A DNA stretch of 64,000 bases from Aricia agestis (GCF_905147365.1 NC_056417.1:7028501-7092500), one strand, 5' to 3'. Numbered from the stretch's first letter, positions 1-11,488 are shown. Program-made: numbers and translations. The notes: generated by a model from the letters alone, not told the origin.

Positions 1-655
1 ATTTAAGTCAAGTCTAGAGTTTAGTATGTAAATCTAATATGTGGCTCCTCTTTTGTCCATGGTCAAGCTTACTACAATAAATAATATTATTGGTATAATA
101 GACTATAATACGAATCATTGCATGGTAAATTTTTGGGTCAGCATTGAGTGTTTCAATGTCTAATAAAATTACGATTCCAATAAAATTAAGTAACATAATA
201 TTCAATCTTTAATTCTTTTTTTTTAATTGTCCATAGTGAGAATGGGAACGACTGTATACAAATTTAATTATAAATAATATTACTGAACATAAAAATTTAA
301 TTCAAGAAATTGTTACAATAAAAATGTATTTTATAAAAGATATGATTTTTATTGAAACTTTTCACTCGAATTATTTTTATTTGATTATTATTTATCAATA
401 TTACTGCATTCATTTATGTTTCGTATTGTTATATTTTTATATTATTGACTTAGTAATTCTAATAATAAATAATGTATTGTTTCTAATAAGTACTACTTTA
501 TTATTTTTTTACACCTAAAGCAGAAATTTCAACTGACTGATTTTTATATCTGAAATTGTCTTTAAAGTCTTATTATATTAGTGTTATGCGTGAGTAAAAT
601 GATTTTTATTATACTTAATATTAAAAACAATCATAACTAAATCATGTCTGTCTTA
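1..655. other. No recognised feature
   Basis: Very AT-rich; ORFs here are low-complexity Ile/Tyr/Phe strings. Confidence 0.6.
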
Positions 656-1026
656 TGCTAAGTACTCATATACAGTCTGTCAAGAAAGTGAAGAAATTAA
701 AAAGTGGCAACATCGTAGTGTCGTCCCTTTCAAATCAATCTAAGAAAAAAGGGATGACACTACGATGTTGCCACTTTTTAATTTCTTCACTTTTTTGACG
801 GACTATACGGTTTTGCTCGATCGAGCAATCACGGCGAGCAAAATCCGCGGCTCGGGCTTTCGTCCACACATTCAGCATTGCTCGATAGTTTTACTGTAAA
901 TTGATGTTTCCATCGAGCCGGCTCGATGCGAGCCTTCGAGCTGTGAGTTTTGTGGTCCACACATTAATTATTATTACTCAATTTGGAGTAAAACTATAGA
1001 GCAAAACCGTATGTGAGTACTTAGCA
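656..1026. mobile_element. TIR element (MITE) interrupted by a second MITE
   Basis: Ends TGCTAAGTACTCATATAC and, in reverse, TGCTAAGTACTCACATACGG. The left end is split by the MITE 673-805, after which it resumes with GGTTTTGCTCGA, matching the intact right end. No transposase. Confidence 0.8.
673..805. mobile_element. Foldback MITE with TA duplication
   Basis: Arms of about 55 bp (AGTC(T/C)GTCAA.AAAGTGAAG...) round a centre of about 20 bp, flanked by TA on both sides (671-672 and 806-807), as for Tc1/mariner-type MITEs. Confidence 0.85.
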
Positions 1027-1118
1027 ATATAATATATACCAGAATTCGCATTAAAAAGGCGCTAATATTGTAATATTTTCTTTTTGCGTCCTACTTACTA
1101 ATAGAACACAGTCATGCC

Positions 1119-1394
1119 CATGGGCGTACCGAGGGGGGGGGGGGGGGGGCAGCTGCCCCCCCCCTGGATCATGTTGACGTCCCTACTAAGTATATTATCT
1201 AGTACTTTTATCTTTTATTATTATATTTTTACAACTAAAAATTATTAATTTTTTATTCTTTGTAAACCCTAGCTTATCAAAAATCTGATTTGCCCCCACC
1301 TGGCCCAATATATGGGTGTTTTGCCCCCCCCCCCCCCTGGCCCAGAATATGGGTAATTTGCCCCCCCCTGGCCCAGAACCTGGGTACGCCCATG
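1119..1394. mobile_element. hAT-like MITE with 8-bp duplication and poly(G)/poly(C) tracts
   Basis: TIR CATGGGCGTACC at both ends; target duplication GTCATGCC at 1111-1118 and 1395-1402. G and C runs of 15-17 bp lie inside. A lone right-end copy (CCTCGGTACGCCCATG) is at 1690-1705. Confidence 0.85.
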
Positions 1395-1673
1395 GTCATG
1401 CCTCTCACCACAATTTTTATTCGATTTGTAGTTCTTAGAATAAAGTGTTGTTAAAATATGTTGTATTTTATTGCTTTGGTTAATTTTCCTAACATTTCCT
1501 TATATCATGCGTTCTCTCTCGTTCATTGTATGAATTTCGTACGAAGAACGATATAAAATGATGACGTGTTAATCAACAATTAACTTGACATCGGTGAAGT
1601 TGGCCCTAAACCTATAAAAAAATAATAATTAAATAATAGTTTGTTACAGAACATGCGAAATTTTTTGCAGAAA

Positions 1674-1705
1674 CCATGCAAGCCCCCCCCTCGGTACGCC
1701 CATGC
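1674..1705. repeat. Lone end of the GGGCGTACC MITE family
   Basis: GCCCCCCCCTCGGTACGCCCATG-like end with no partner nearby. It also matches the left end of 1119-1394 in reverse, so 1119-1705 looks like a longer TIR unit. Confidence 0.6.
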
Positions 1706-1823
1706 AGACAAACGATAATATTATATAGGCAGATGGCGGACTCGCTTAATTTGGTTGGGCTCTGTCATGCCCAGCCGACGGATCACATTTCACAACTGAT
1801 ATGATATTTTGTTATCTAAGTAC

Positions 1824-2157
1824 TTTTTTTTTTAATGGAATAGGGGGCAAACGAGCAAACGGGTCACCTGATGGAAAGCAACTTCCGTCGCCCATGGACA
1901 CTCGCAGCATCAGAAGAGCTGCAGGTGCGTTGCCGGGCTTTTAAGAGGGAATAGGGGAGGGTAGGGAAGGGAATAGGGGAGGGTAGGGAAAGAAATAGGG
2001 GAGGGTAGGGAAGGGAAAAGGGTAGGGGATTGGGCCTCCGGTAAACTCACTCACTCAGCGAAACACAGCGCAAGCGCTGTTTCACGCCGGTTTTCTGTGA
2101 GTCCGTGGTATTTCTCCGGTCGAGCCGGGCCATTCGTGCCGAAGCATGGCTCTCCCA
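1824..2157 (-). mobile_element. Poly(A)-tailed SINE, copy 1
   Basis: On the minus strand: GAGAGCCATGCTTCGGCACG head, AACAGCGCTTGCGCTGTG hairpin, CCCTACCCTCCCCTATT repeats, GGCAACGCACCTGCAGCTC, then GGTGACCCGTTTGCTCG and poly(A) (plus-strand T tract 1824-1833). A common lepidopteran SINE-type repeat; all six copies here share the tail. Confidence 0.85.
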
Positions 2158-3589
2158 CATATTAAAAATTATCGACATAGAATTTTTTACCTACCAATAA
2201 CTTTACAAACAATTAATGGATACCGTCCTTCCATGGACATTCGTAAGTCGTAACTCGTAACAACTAACACCAGAGAGTGTTCAAGGGCAAAAAACACATT
2301 TACTCGTATAACAAAGTATCAGAATAGTGTAGGACTATATTGTTTATAGAAAATGTAATTGGGACGAACTGTAAACCTACTTTTGTACATAATGTCAGCA
2401 CAGTCGTCGAATCTACAACCACTTCTCGACCTTATTCCTTGGAAATAAAGTTCAAAAGTGTGTCTATCTCAATTCTCAGTGCATCTGCGACCTCTCCAAC
2501 TAACGATTCGTATGGCAGAATAATGTGTACTCGAGGACTCTCGTACTAGTGGACATGAATGCAAGCGCAGTACAAATAATTCAAAAGACTGTACTTTAAT
2601 TATGAGGTGTAAGGTTTATTTACCCTGTGGTTACATTTTGTAGAATGAATTTCCTGGATGTCCATTTGCGATGTCTTTGGTTTCGTCATACGATATGATT
2701 ATATTATTATGGTGTTAGGTATTTCTATAGAAACGAAGAATATTCAACCAAGCAGAAAAACACGAAACAATTAATTAAATGATTATAATAAACGTCTGTA
2801 GAATCTTTCTCATTATAATAATTATTTAGGTATTTATCTTCAGAATAAAATTCTTCTCTTTTAATCTAAATATTATCGACTTGGCGGGGGCACTGCCGTA
2901 AGTATTACTTACTAAGTAAGTAAGTAAGTAAGTACCTGTGGAGTAGGAATACATTCAAAATACCCCATATAAAAGCTTGTGTAAACAAATTTCACAATCA
3001 AATCCCAGTTAAGACTAATTGTGTCGGTTAAGTGGATAATTGGCGCATCTTTATTCACCACACATTACCAACTTTGAGCGTCCCCTAATTCAACACGGAA
3101 AAGCCTCGGACATCAACAAACACATTTAACCTCTTTTGGACTTTATTGCCATTGAGTTAAGGTCGAAATTTAGTGCAGTAATAGGTAGGTAAAGTATCCG
3201 TTTTGTTGTTAAAAATTCAGCTCGGTAACGGCGGTCAGCTTTGAGTTAAATCTCTTCAAACTTTTCAAAACCACTTCGGGCTTATCCGCAATTTTCTATA
3301 CGGTCTACTTAAAATCAAGTAACTAGTCTTACACTCTTACCTACACCGCCTGGCGCCTGCCCATCTTCCTACATGAATCATAATAATATATTTCAGTGGT
3401 TTAAAAGTACAGGAGAATGGACTGACCATTCGCTTTTTAGCTAACTTAAGACTACAGCTTAAACTCCATTTCTTTTTAATATACTTATTAATATTGATAT
3501 TATGTGTAATGTAATAAATAATTATGGTAAATACTAAATAATTAGTAAGTATTATATATTACCATTGTGTCGTTTTTCTTCATATGTAT
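2158..3589. other. Unassigned, apart from one microsatellite
   Basis: A minus-strand reading at about 2530-2290 has protein-like runs (VHIILPYESLVGEVADALRI) broken by a stop; no family was recognised. The AAGT repeat is listed separately. Confidence 0.5.
2913..2935. repeat. (AAGT)n microsatellite
   Basis: About five TAAG units, preceded by a short inverted stretch CTTACT. Confidence 0.85.
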
Positions 3590-3642
3590 AATTTGTTAAA
3601 TGTTTTTGTGTGCAATAAACTGTTAAATAAATAAATAAAAAT
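3590..3642 (+). mobile_element. Possible LINE 3' end
   Basis: GTGTGCAATAAACTG followed by (TAAA)n is typical of insect LINE 3' ends. No coding part is recognised upstream. Confidence 0.35.
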
Positions 3643-3714
3643 ACCACAATACTTACGTTAAATTACTGTAAATCATGCCACCTCAATAAGAACAATTGAT
3701 GTAAAGGGGCGTCC

Positions 3715-4120
3715 ACAAATTACGCGAGGTGTTTTTTTAAATTTTCTGACCCCCCTCCCCCTGGTGAGATTTTGTGAGATTTTATTTAACCCCCTCCCCA
3801 CCCCCCAATCTCACGTAAGATTTTTTAAATGTGGGTTTCTTACTTAAACGCGTTGGATTGTTTGACAGTCAGTAGATGTATAAAGTGGAACGTCAAAGTA
3901 TGAATGAAATTATTTTCTTTCGAACGAATTAGAGAACGATCTTAATCGCATAACGTGTAATGAAGCGATTAAATAATAGTATATTTTATTTTTGTAACAA
4001 ATAGCAAAAAAATACGTAAGATTTGCCCTCCCCCCAACGTAAGATTAGATGAGATTTGACTAATTGACACCCTGCCCGCCTTAAACACCTTACACCTCAC
4101 GTAATTTGTAGACGCCCCCT
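3715..4120. mobile_element. MITE with GGGGCGTC ends
   Basis: The left end AGGGGCGTCCACAAATTACG and the right end in reverse, AGGGGGCGTCTACAAATTAC, are inverted. The interior has C-rich blocks. A related single end lies at 41784-41830. Confidence 0.75.
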
Positions 4121-4520
4121 AATACACATCTTTGCATATTTAGGTACACGGAGCTAATTTAGGTATAAGTAGCTGTTGCGCCTAATATCTCTTAACTTTG
4201 TTAACATTTTGTTCATTGTATAGGTATTATTATCTTCTTATTTCAGGCGTTTGCTATCATAAAGTTAGGGAACAGCAAACAGATGTTTAGAGACAATGAC
4301 ACCGAAATGTAAACAAGATAAGAACCCTCAACAATAATTATTTGTCCAATTATTATGCCTGAACATAATGTTGACGGAGGGGAAAAATTTAGCACCGTAG
4401 ATACCCGTCTCGGTACAACCATACCTTTGAATTTTACTGACGCGTTTGGTATACTACCAAGTACCAGTAGGCACCAGTACTTATGATAATTAAATGTGAA
4501 TTAGCTTACGGGACTTGTAC
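4121..4520. other. No recognised feature
   Basis: Plain AT-rich DNA between two MITEs. Confidence 0.5.
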
Positions 4521-4673
4521 GTGGGTTGCACCAACTAACTTTAACTATAATTACTTTAACCGTGTCAAATGAACTGTCAAATTCCTAGTAAAAGGTGGTA
4601 AAAGCCCATAATGGAGGCTATATTTGACGTTAACCTTAAACTTAACTATAACTATGCCTCTGGTGCAACCCAC
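4521..4673. mobile_element. Short MITE with GTGGGTTGCACCA ends
   Basis: 153 bp; TIR GTGGGTTGCACCA at both ends, with ACTTTAACTATAA next to it. Confidence 0.8.
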
Positions 4674-4895
4674 CCTTAAGCAATTACCTAAGCACTAATC
4701 AGAGTTTAGACTTCAGATACATACCATAATATTTACCTATAGATATGAAATGTCTAGGTCCATGAGCAGACCATACAGCAGACATATTATTATGTACTAT
4801 TTAATTAGGAAGTCAGGCATTTAATAGGTATAGGTGCGCTATAATAAATAAAATGCTGTTGTAAGAAAAAAAAGTAAAAGAAATATGCTTATAAG

Positions 4896-4901
4896 TTTAT
4901 T
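4896..4901 (-). terminator. Polyadenylation signal AATAAA of the cathepsin B gene
   Basis: The plus strand TTTATT reads AATAAA on the minus strand, 65 nt after the last base of the stop codon. It is the first canonical signal downstream, so cleavage is expected near 4875-4890. Confidence 0.6.
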
Positions 4902-4965
4902 GAAAATATTGTCTAAACATAACACACTTATAATTGCTCATTGTCTATTACGTATTTGATAATAA

Positions 4966-5976
4966 TTACTCAAACAATGGCTCGCCGGCCACAATGGAAC
5001 TTTCGATACCACAATGGTCCTCACCGCGGACGATCTTGAAGAAGCCGTTGTCACCCCAATCGGTGTTCCAGGAGTTGGTGATGATCCAGTATTTCTTGCC
5101 GTCCTCCACTCCCCAGCCCATAATCTTAATGGCGTGTCCGCCCAACTCGCTGCCGGCTACGTGACGGTAGACGCCGGATTTGTACGTCAATAAGTCCGCG
5201 AACACGGTGAACGCCCCCTCGACCGGTCCATTCTTGAAAATTTCAGCCCGAATATGGTCCTCGCCGCCTCGGATCGAGTAAACGTGCTTCGCATACTTCT
5301 TGTCCTCCTTGTAAGTCTTCGGGTAGCCCTTCTCGCAGGTTCTGTAGCATTTGGGCGTCGCGGTGTCGCCCTTGCACGGTAATCTGTCGCCCGGAACGTG
5401 GTGCTCGCACGGCGGCACCTCGTACGGTACGCAGCCCTGGGACGAGTTGTAGTTGCCGCCGGAGACGATACCGAAGTGCTTGTAGTACTCCCAGGCCAGC
5501 GTCGGGATACCGCCGTTGCATCCGAGCCCGCAGACTGGACAGCAGCTGAGAAGATCCTCCGCGGAGAAGTGAAAGTGCTTGGTGCCGTTGGAGTAGATGC
5601 AGTAGCGGTCCGACATGGCCTCCACGGCGCCGAAGGCCCAGCAGCTGCCGCAGTTGCCTTGGTCTCTCACCTCGTTGAGGGTCGGGCAGTTCGGCCACTT
5701 GTCCCTCGGGTCGAAGTTGTGGGGCAGGTTGGCGATGACGTCGTCCTCGTGCTCCACGCTCATCAGATTCATGAGGTTAGGATCGGGCTTCGCCCCCATC
5801 ATCCTTTTTAGGGTCTCGAGCGTCGTCGTCGGCGGGAAATTGCGTCCCGCTTTCCATGAGTCCTGTTTCGAGTTGATCAGGCTGATGAAATCCTCGGATA
5901 GAGGATGAGGATCGGTATCAGCGTTGGTAAATGCTAGCGCATACGCGGAAACTATTAGCACGACACGTAACATCAT
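4966..5976 (-). CDS. CtsB-like: Cathepsin B-like cysteine protease, complete, single exon
   Basis: A 336-residue papain-family (C1A) preproenzyme, close to the usual insect cathepsin B length. Residues 1-19 form a hydrophobic signal peptide; about 20-83 match the cathepsin B propeptide; the mature enzyme probably starts near [11 protein letters not shown] (residue 84). Catalytic residues are visible: Gln106 (oxyanion hole), Cys112 in [11 protein letters not shown], His281 in [11 protein letters not shown] and Asn301 in [10 protein letters not shown]. The occluding loop [12 protein letters not shown] (190-201) keeps both histidines, which in this family give peptidyl-dipeptidase activity and separate cathepsin B from cathepsin L. 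GCNGG (152-156) is intact. N-glycosylation sites are Asn130 and Asn177. It is expected to act in lysosomes or yolk and fat body protein turnover; in moths such enzymes rise at metamorphosis. The frame has no intron, stop or frameshift, so it looks functional. GC content is far above the surroundings. No poly(A) tract or target duplication was seen, so a retrocopy origin is not shown. Confidence 0.97.
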   Translation of the reverse strand: MMLRVVLIVSAYALAFTNADTDPHPLSEDFISLINSKQDSWKAGRNFPPTTTLETLKRMMGAKPDPNLMNLMSVEHEDDVIANLPHNFDPRDKWPNCPTLNEVRDQGNCGSCWAFGAVEAMSDRYCIYSNGTKHFHFSAEDLLSCCPVCGLGCNGGIPTLAWEYYKHFGIVSGGNYNSSQGCVPYEVPPCEHHVPGDRLPCKGDTATPKCYRTCEKGYPKTYKEDKKYAKHVYSIRGGEDHIRAEIFKNGPVEGAFTVFADLLTYKSGVYRHVAGSELGGHAIKIMGWGVEDGKKYWIITNSWNTDWGDNGFFKIVRGEDHCGIESSIVAGEPLFE

Positions 5977-6037
5977 TATTTCTTTGGTAAATCGACCGTA
6001 AAACTAAGCGCTCATTCTTCGGGAGCGCTGCGCGTCG

Positions 6038-6042
6038 ACTGA
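6038..6042 (-). promoter_or_regulatory. Putative initiator (TCAGT) of the cathepsin B gene
   Basis: On the minus strand this reads TCAGT, the arthropod initiator core, with the A at 6040. Transcription from there would give a 5' leader of 64 nt before the ATG at 5976. No TATA box is visible about 30 bp upstream and no clear DPE at +28. The assignment rests on the motif and its spacing only. Confidence 0.4.
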
Positions 6043-6151
6043 GTATGATATTGAGTGTGGCGTGTGCGGTAGTTTTTGTGGCGTAGCGTGGCGGTTGGTC
6101 AGTGAATCGCGAACTAATTATTATGTGAGTAATCGGCTGGAGCGTGATGTG

Positions 6152-6189
6152 AGGTCAAGAAAGCGAATGACCTGCACAGTCAAAGGTCA
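6152..6189. promoter_or_regulatory. Cluster of nuclear-receptor half-sites upstream of cathepsin B
   Basis: Within 38 bp there are AGGTCA (6152-6157), its inverse TGACCT (6168-6173), and AGTCAAAGGTCA (6178-6189), which resembles a DR1/HNF4-type site. They lie about 110-150 bp upstream of the putative start. Such half-sites bind ecdysone-pathway and HNF4-type receptors. Regulation by ecdysone is an inference from the motifs and from the known hormonal control of lepidopteran fat-body cathepsins. Confidence 0.4.
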
Positions 6190-6341
6190 AAACGTATCGT
6201 GTACATTGTGATAAGCAGCTTAGTGTTTATTTGTTAAAATTTCTAAGACTGATTAAGTAGTACTAACGACTTACTTATTACTTTATTTAGCAAGATTCTT
6301 CTTCTTTAAACAAAATAATTACTAAGTATTTTGTAGATATA

Positions 6342-6544
6342 CAGTGTGTAACAAAAACAAGTGATAATACTTTAGGGTGTGTACGTGTTCCTTGTAGAGA
6401 GTTCACTGTGAAAGTAGCAGCGCTTTTTTTTCACTTTTTTTCACTTTTGTATGGGCAAGGGCCCGAGTGTCACTAGTTTCCCCATACAAAAGTGAAAAAA
6501 AATTTTGGTCTTTCAGCGCTGCCCCTTATTTTTGTTACACCCTG
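6342..6544. mobile_element. Tc1/mariner-like MITE with TA duplication
   Basis: TIR CAG(T/G)GTGTAACAAAAA, flanked by TA (6340-6341 and 6545-6546). A long inner palindrome surrounds CACTTTTGTATGGG. A related inner part lies at 37899-38005. Confidence 0.82.
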
Positions 6545-7072
6545 TAGATAAGTTCTAATGAGTAGTCATCTTTCGTGATTACAAAATTCAAATTATATTT
6601 TATAGTTTATACTACTTAGGGAGTCTAAATGATGGAACTCTGAAATGCAAAATTAATATGTATTTTGTAATTTTTGTTCAATAAGAAGATAATTAATATG
6701 TTTTACATTTTAATAGGTATTAAAATACTTTTCCATTTTCCCTTCTTGGAACCTATAAAATATTTATATTTCCTTTAGTAAGTTATAAATGTTTGTATTA
6801 GTAACTTATTATTATGTTTTATTTACGACACTCAGCTAGCACAAAATGGCACACCGCACAATACAACTATATTATCATTTTATTGTACTGACTACTGTGT
6901 AACTGCCTCATATAGTTATGTGAATTCCTATACGTGACAAATCGAGTTTACTTAATCCTTATTATACCAAAGTAAACAAAACTATTAGCAAAAGTGATTA
7001 TAGATATTATATTGATACCTATTTAGTATGGTTCACACTTCACATTTTCCTGTGAATTATTATCCTACGAAT
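6545..7072. other. No recognised feature
   Basis: AT-rich; nothing coding or repeated was seen. Confidence 0.5.
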
Positions 7073-7177
7073 ACTGAATAAAAATTAAAAACTAAGAAAG
7101 AATAACTGTGTCAAAAATTTGTCCATGGGAGATACGTTTCCTTAGTTTTTACTTTTTAATTTTTATTATTCGTAGGA
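7073..7177. repeat. Foldback repeat with 34-bp arms
   Basis: TCCTACGAATA...AATAAAAATTAAAAA and its inverse, with a 45-bp centre. A related arm lies at 59436-59460. Confidence 0.75.
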
Positions 7178-7589
7178 ATTATCAAACCGCGTATCTACAG
7201 TTTGCATCTGAATGATTTATAGTGTGTTAGATATTTACAGATATACATTATACATCCAGTATATTGTATTATGTATTTATCTAAAGACACCAGCTGGCTA
7301 ATCGTCTTCCCATTACAACATTCATTAATTATAACAGGCAGTAGTACAAGCTGATAACTTCATTGTGGCTGTGTATATTGTGTTTGTTTTATTCGTAAGA
7401 ATCTTAATATTAAGTACTGGACTTTTGTGAATATAATTCTTGAAATTTTTTATCACTAGACCAATTTAGTCATATTGTGTGCAGTAAATTGGAGTTCAGG
7501 GAACAGAAGACATTTTAGCCCAGAAAATTGTACGATTCCCTTTAAAAATGTACGATAACGGGGCAACGAAGTTGTAAAAAACATTTAGG
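7178..7589. other. No recognised feature
   Basis: AT-rich; nothing recognised. Confidence 0.5.
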
Positions 7590-7978
7590 GTGGGTTGCAC
7601 CAACTTACTTTAACTATAACAGCTGTAACTTTAACAACAATGCAAAATGTCAAATCTTTGGTTAAAGTTAAAAATTCACGCCATAAAGACGCCATATTTA
7701 ACCATAGTCCATAACCATAGACTATAGAGCTCGACAAGGCTTTAAATGCACGTGGCGAAAAAAGGAACTAACGCTGTCATCATACAAAAACGCCATTTTT
7801 GACAAATCTCCTTTACCAGAAGCGCCCCCGCCCACGTTCTTTAAATAAAGCCTTATTGGACCAACAACGTCTTAGCTGTCAAATTCTGTGGTCAAAGTTA
7901 AGGTTTAAGTTAAATTAGCCTTAACTATAACCATAACTTTAACCATAACATTAACTTTAACCACGCCTCTGGTGCAAC
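7590..7978. mobile_element. GGTTGCACCA MITE with another inverted repeat nested inside
   Basis: Same family as 4521-4673; the right end (TGGTGCAAC) is at 7970-7978. A second foldback (AGGCTTTAAATGCACGTGG at 7738 against its inverse ending at 7855) splits the centre. Confidence 0.7.
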
Positions 7979-10116
7979 AATAGAATTAATCTAAGTTACA
8001 ACTTGTAATTTAGATTATTTTAACACGTTTTTTACAAGGAGACGGTCAAGTATAAAAACAGAAATTAGTAGTTTAAAAGCAAGTTTAGGGACTTATCTAC
8101 AGTAATAACAGTATGTTTCTCTCGTTACTTATAAATAATTTAAATCATTATAACTAATGTGTACCAACTTTATGCAATAAAAAGATCAATAAAACCTTTT
8201 CCATATCCAAAATCTTATTTTACAACCTCATCAGAATTTACGACAAAGTGAACAAAACATCCCTAACAATAAGGGATGTTCCAGGATTGAATTAGATAGG
8301 ATTCCCAAAGGCGCAACACTATAGACCACTCTTTTGTCCGTCCCCAAGTTAAAATTGTATCCACTCCCGTAGGACAACAATACACGTAGTTAATGCCTGT
8401 ACCAATTTCATTTAGGATTACGTCATAACTAACGACGGCATTTAGAGAGATTATAACCCTCCCAGCAGTCGGGTAAAAATATGCTTGCTTTTAGCATAAT
8501 TTCGATTCATTATTATATCTGTCGATCTATTTACTAAGTTGAAGTTAAGTTATCATTAAATCTAAGTGCGGCCGTGAGGCTGGCCTCATACATCCGAAAC
8601 GGTTCTCTGAATTCATAGTTTGAATAGTTATTGTGGTAAACATGAAGTAAGTTTAGAATACGATGTTACATTTGATTCCTTTATCAAAAACGAGGCAAAT
8701 AGAACGTACGTAAGGTTTGCAATTTTTTTGTGATAGGAGTTAAGAATTGCTAAACAGAGGTAAAAACATATTATAAAACACGTTTATTTTTTCACAGATG
8801 TGGACTTTAGCTGTTGGCAAAGCTTAGTCAACGCTGACTTATAACGTTCACATAAACCAGCAAATACATAAAATATTCGTATCATTGCGAAAGGTGTTAC
8901 TTTATCACGCGGAAAACGCCCCTACTACGGTCTACGGATACTCGATTTTGCAATAATTTGTATTTAGATCTTCGAGTTGTAATTACTAAATAAATTATTT
9001 TGAGCGCCCCCTCAACATTTTGTTACTTTTACTTTACCCACAAGAGTTAATAATTATGATATCAGGTTCCCATTTACTCAACAGAACAATCGCAAGCCGC
9101 CACGTTTGGTAACATCTAAAAGGCCTTCTAGCTAAATGAAGTTACAAATCACCCCCGATGTCACTACACGACACCCCATTTTTTTCTTGGTCCCACACCG
9201 CCCCCCTGTAGGCCTTTAGCGCCCACAAGGGCGCGTTATCGCCCACTTTGGGAAAGGCTGTACTATTCGAACGATACGGTACACACTACAGGGTAGTTTA
9301 TTTATTGTTTCACAAATTGACAGTAATAATATTTTGATAAAATATAATATATTTTTTTATTATTCAGAATATTAAAAGCTTTATAAGCTTATCAATTATA
9401 GCTTTAGGAGTAGGTAAGTTAAGGCCCAGCAAATACTTACAAACAAACATACATGATACAAGCAATCTTTACTTATAACATTTGTGTCGATTTGCTTGTA
9501 AGTACTTCTGATGTTGTGCAGTAGTTTAGGACATTTTTTAAAGTAAGACTTCTAATTTTGTAACTTGTACTCCAAGTTCTCAACTACTAGCTAGTTCTAC
9601 TGCCAAGAATTCGATGTGCCTATCCTGTTTTGAACAAAATAGGTACATTGATTGTGGGATGGGACTTGCGACATAAAGAGCGCTAACTCCTTTTCATTCG
9701 CAATTTATCTCGAAATCGATTCTGTATTTCGGATTCGAGTTTCCAGAGTAATCCTCTCGACCGGTACCTATTTAAATATTAAATCAAATACCACTCTCAG
9801 CTTCGGTTACTTGTAGATCGTGATATAATAGCGGACAGCGAATATTTATAGAGTCTTCCCTATTATAAATGGGTCCTCTAACTTCGTATGCTGATAAGTG
9901 GCCTATCTGATAGGAAATAGGGGTTAATTTACTTTATGGGGTGCTACCTTCCATTATATATCGGATACCTTCTGGCGGAATTTATTGCTGGCATCGTAGA
10001 AGATAAAAGAACTTTCGTGACTTGAGGTTTGGTTACTTGGATAAAGTCCTAGATAAGTAAGTTCTTACTGACTTATCTTGACGAAAGTTACCTGAAACAT
10101 ATAATTTTAGGTAAGT
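7979..10116. other. Longest stretch near cathepsin B without recognised repeats
   Basis: No long ORF, TIR or tail was seen. It may hold regulatory or intronic sequence. Confidence 0.45.
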
Positions 10117-10285
10117 AACTCGTTCACACCCATACAAGACGTTACGAGATGCCACGCAACGATGCAGAATAACGATACAAAATTGAAACGTTATCGTTTC
10201 CCTATTTGACATTTTAATTTTCTATTCGCTTATTGCATCGCCAAATCACGCTTCGTTGCTTCCCGCATGAGTGTGAACTAACCCT
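10117..10285. repeat. Probable MITE with GTTCACAC ends
   Basis: TCGTTCACACCCATAC against, in reverse, TTAGTTCACACTCATGC. Arms are short and diverged. Confidence 0.45.
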
Positions 10286-11488
10286 TAAAAGTTATTTGTG
10301 TGGTTTTGAATGAATGGACGGATGTTACAGTTCTGTTAAAAATATTTAGATTTTTATGTTTGTAGACTCTGGTACCAAAGCACAGAATATATAATAGTAC
10401 TGCGTAACAAAAGTCTAGATTATCACAAAGGCTTGCATTTCAACAAATTGCACTATCACCTTTGTATGTTCTTTGCCAAAGAGGAGAAAATCATCTACAA
10501 TCGAACTAAGATAGGCTGCTCTAATAAACTTACTACTTAGGCTACTTAAACCGGATAATGCAGCGTATTCCACGAAATATAGCCTAAGTGGTTGTTAGTT
10601 ACATTCTCCGGGGACCTCATTAGTTTTATGGAAGGAATAAAAGTAATAGGTGTATGGATAAAGTCAGGATGATTGCCCGAGGCAACGCCCCCATAAACTA
10701 GGCTCCAACTATACGTTATTTTGATGGTGTCGAACTCAAAGGAAGCCGTGACGTCGCGTAGTGAGGTTGCAGAATAGGGGTGTCGATATTTTACAGGGTA
10801 CAAAATATTTTGAAATGAAAAGTTGTTTAGCGTCGTGCATTTTTTTGGGATGCCTGAGATGTTTTACACGCGTCAGGATTTGATCGAAAAGTAAGACGAA
10901 GGAAGAGTCCCTAGACCGTCGGAAAGGAAGTATATTCAACAACAAGCACTCCTGGAGCGCAACTCTTTACCCTGTAGTAGTTTTTTTTATGAAGGCTCCA
11001 ATTACAAAATTATCCAAGATTATCATAGCTACTACTGTACCAAATGTAGTGGTATCTAAGCCCTAAGGTACCATCGAGGGAATTGATTCCTAGGCAGTTG
11101 ACAGACCAACGTCATTTGGTCGGATCATGTTAATTCAATGTTAATTGTGATCTGTCGGCTGGGTTTGACGTAACGCGACTAAACTACGTAGGTTCCCCAT
11201 CTGCCTAGGAACGAACTTCTCTGACAGTACAATATTTCCTATTTCTACCAAAAAGATATAAGTTAATACTTTTTATTAAAAATATCGACATTCGAGCCCA
11301 TCACTGGCGAAAAATAACAATTGCATGAAAAGGGGAGCATCTTCCCCTCATATCCGCCGGGGAAAATTGGCCGGTGCAGCCTCGGTTATTTACACAACGT
11401 TTTTTGCTTCACAGTCTTGATCCTGTAATACCGGATGCTATAACAATATTAAGACTTTAATAATATAAGAAATACGCCCCGGCAAATG
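10286..11488. other. Mostly unassigned
   Basis: A weak inverted pair, GATTCCTAGGCAG (11082) and CTGCCTAGGAAC (11200), suggests an old MITE that also has the GGCTGGGTTTGACGTAACGC word seen at 38903. ORFs at 10546-10945 match nothing known. Confidence 0.45.

Noticed and set aside
2290..2549. Possible exon or pseudogene on the minus strand
   Set aside because: Some protein-like runs, but there is a stop in the middle, no splice sites of note and no recognised family.
5243..5698. 151-codon ORF overlapping cathepsin B
   Set aside because: It is a shadow of the GC-rich cathepsin gene in another frame; arginine- and leucine-rich with no family.
5398..5811. 137-codon plus-strand ORF
   Set aside because: Antisense shadow of the cathepsin B gene.
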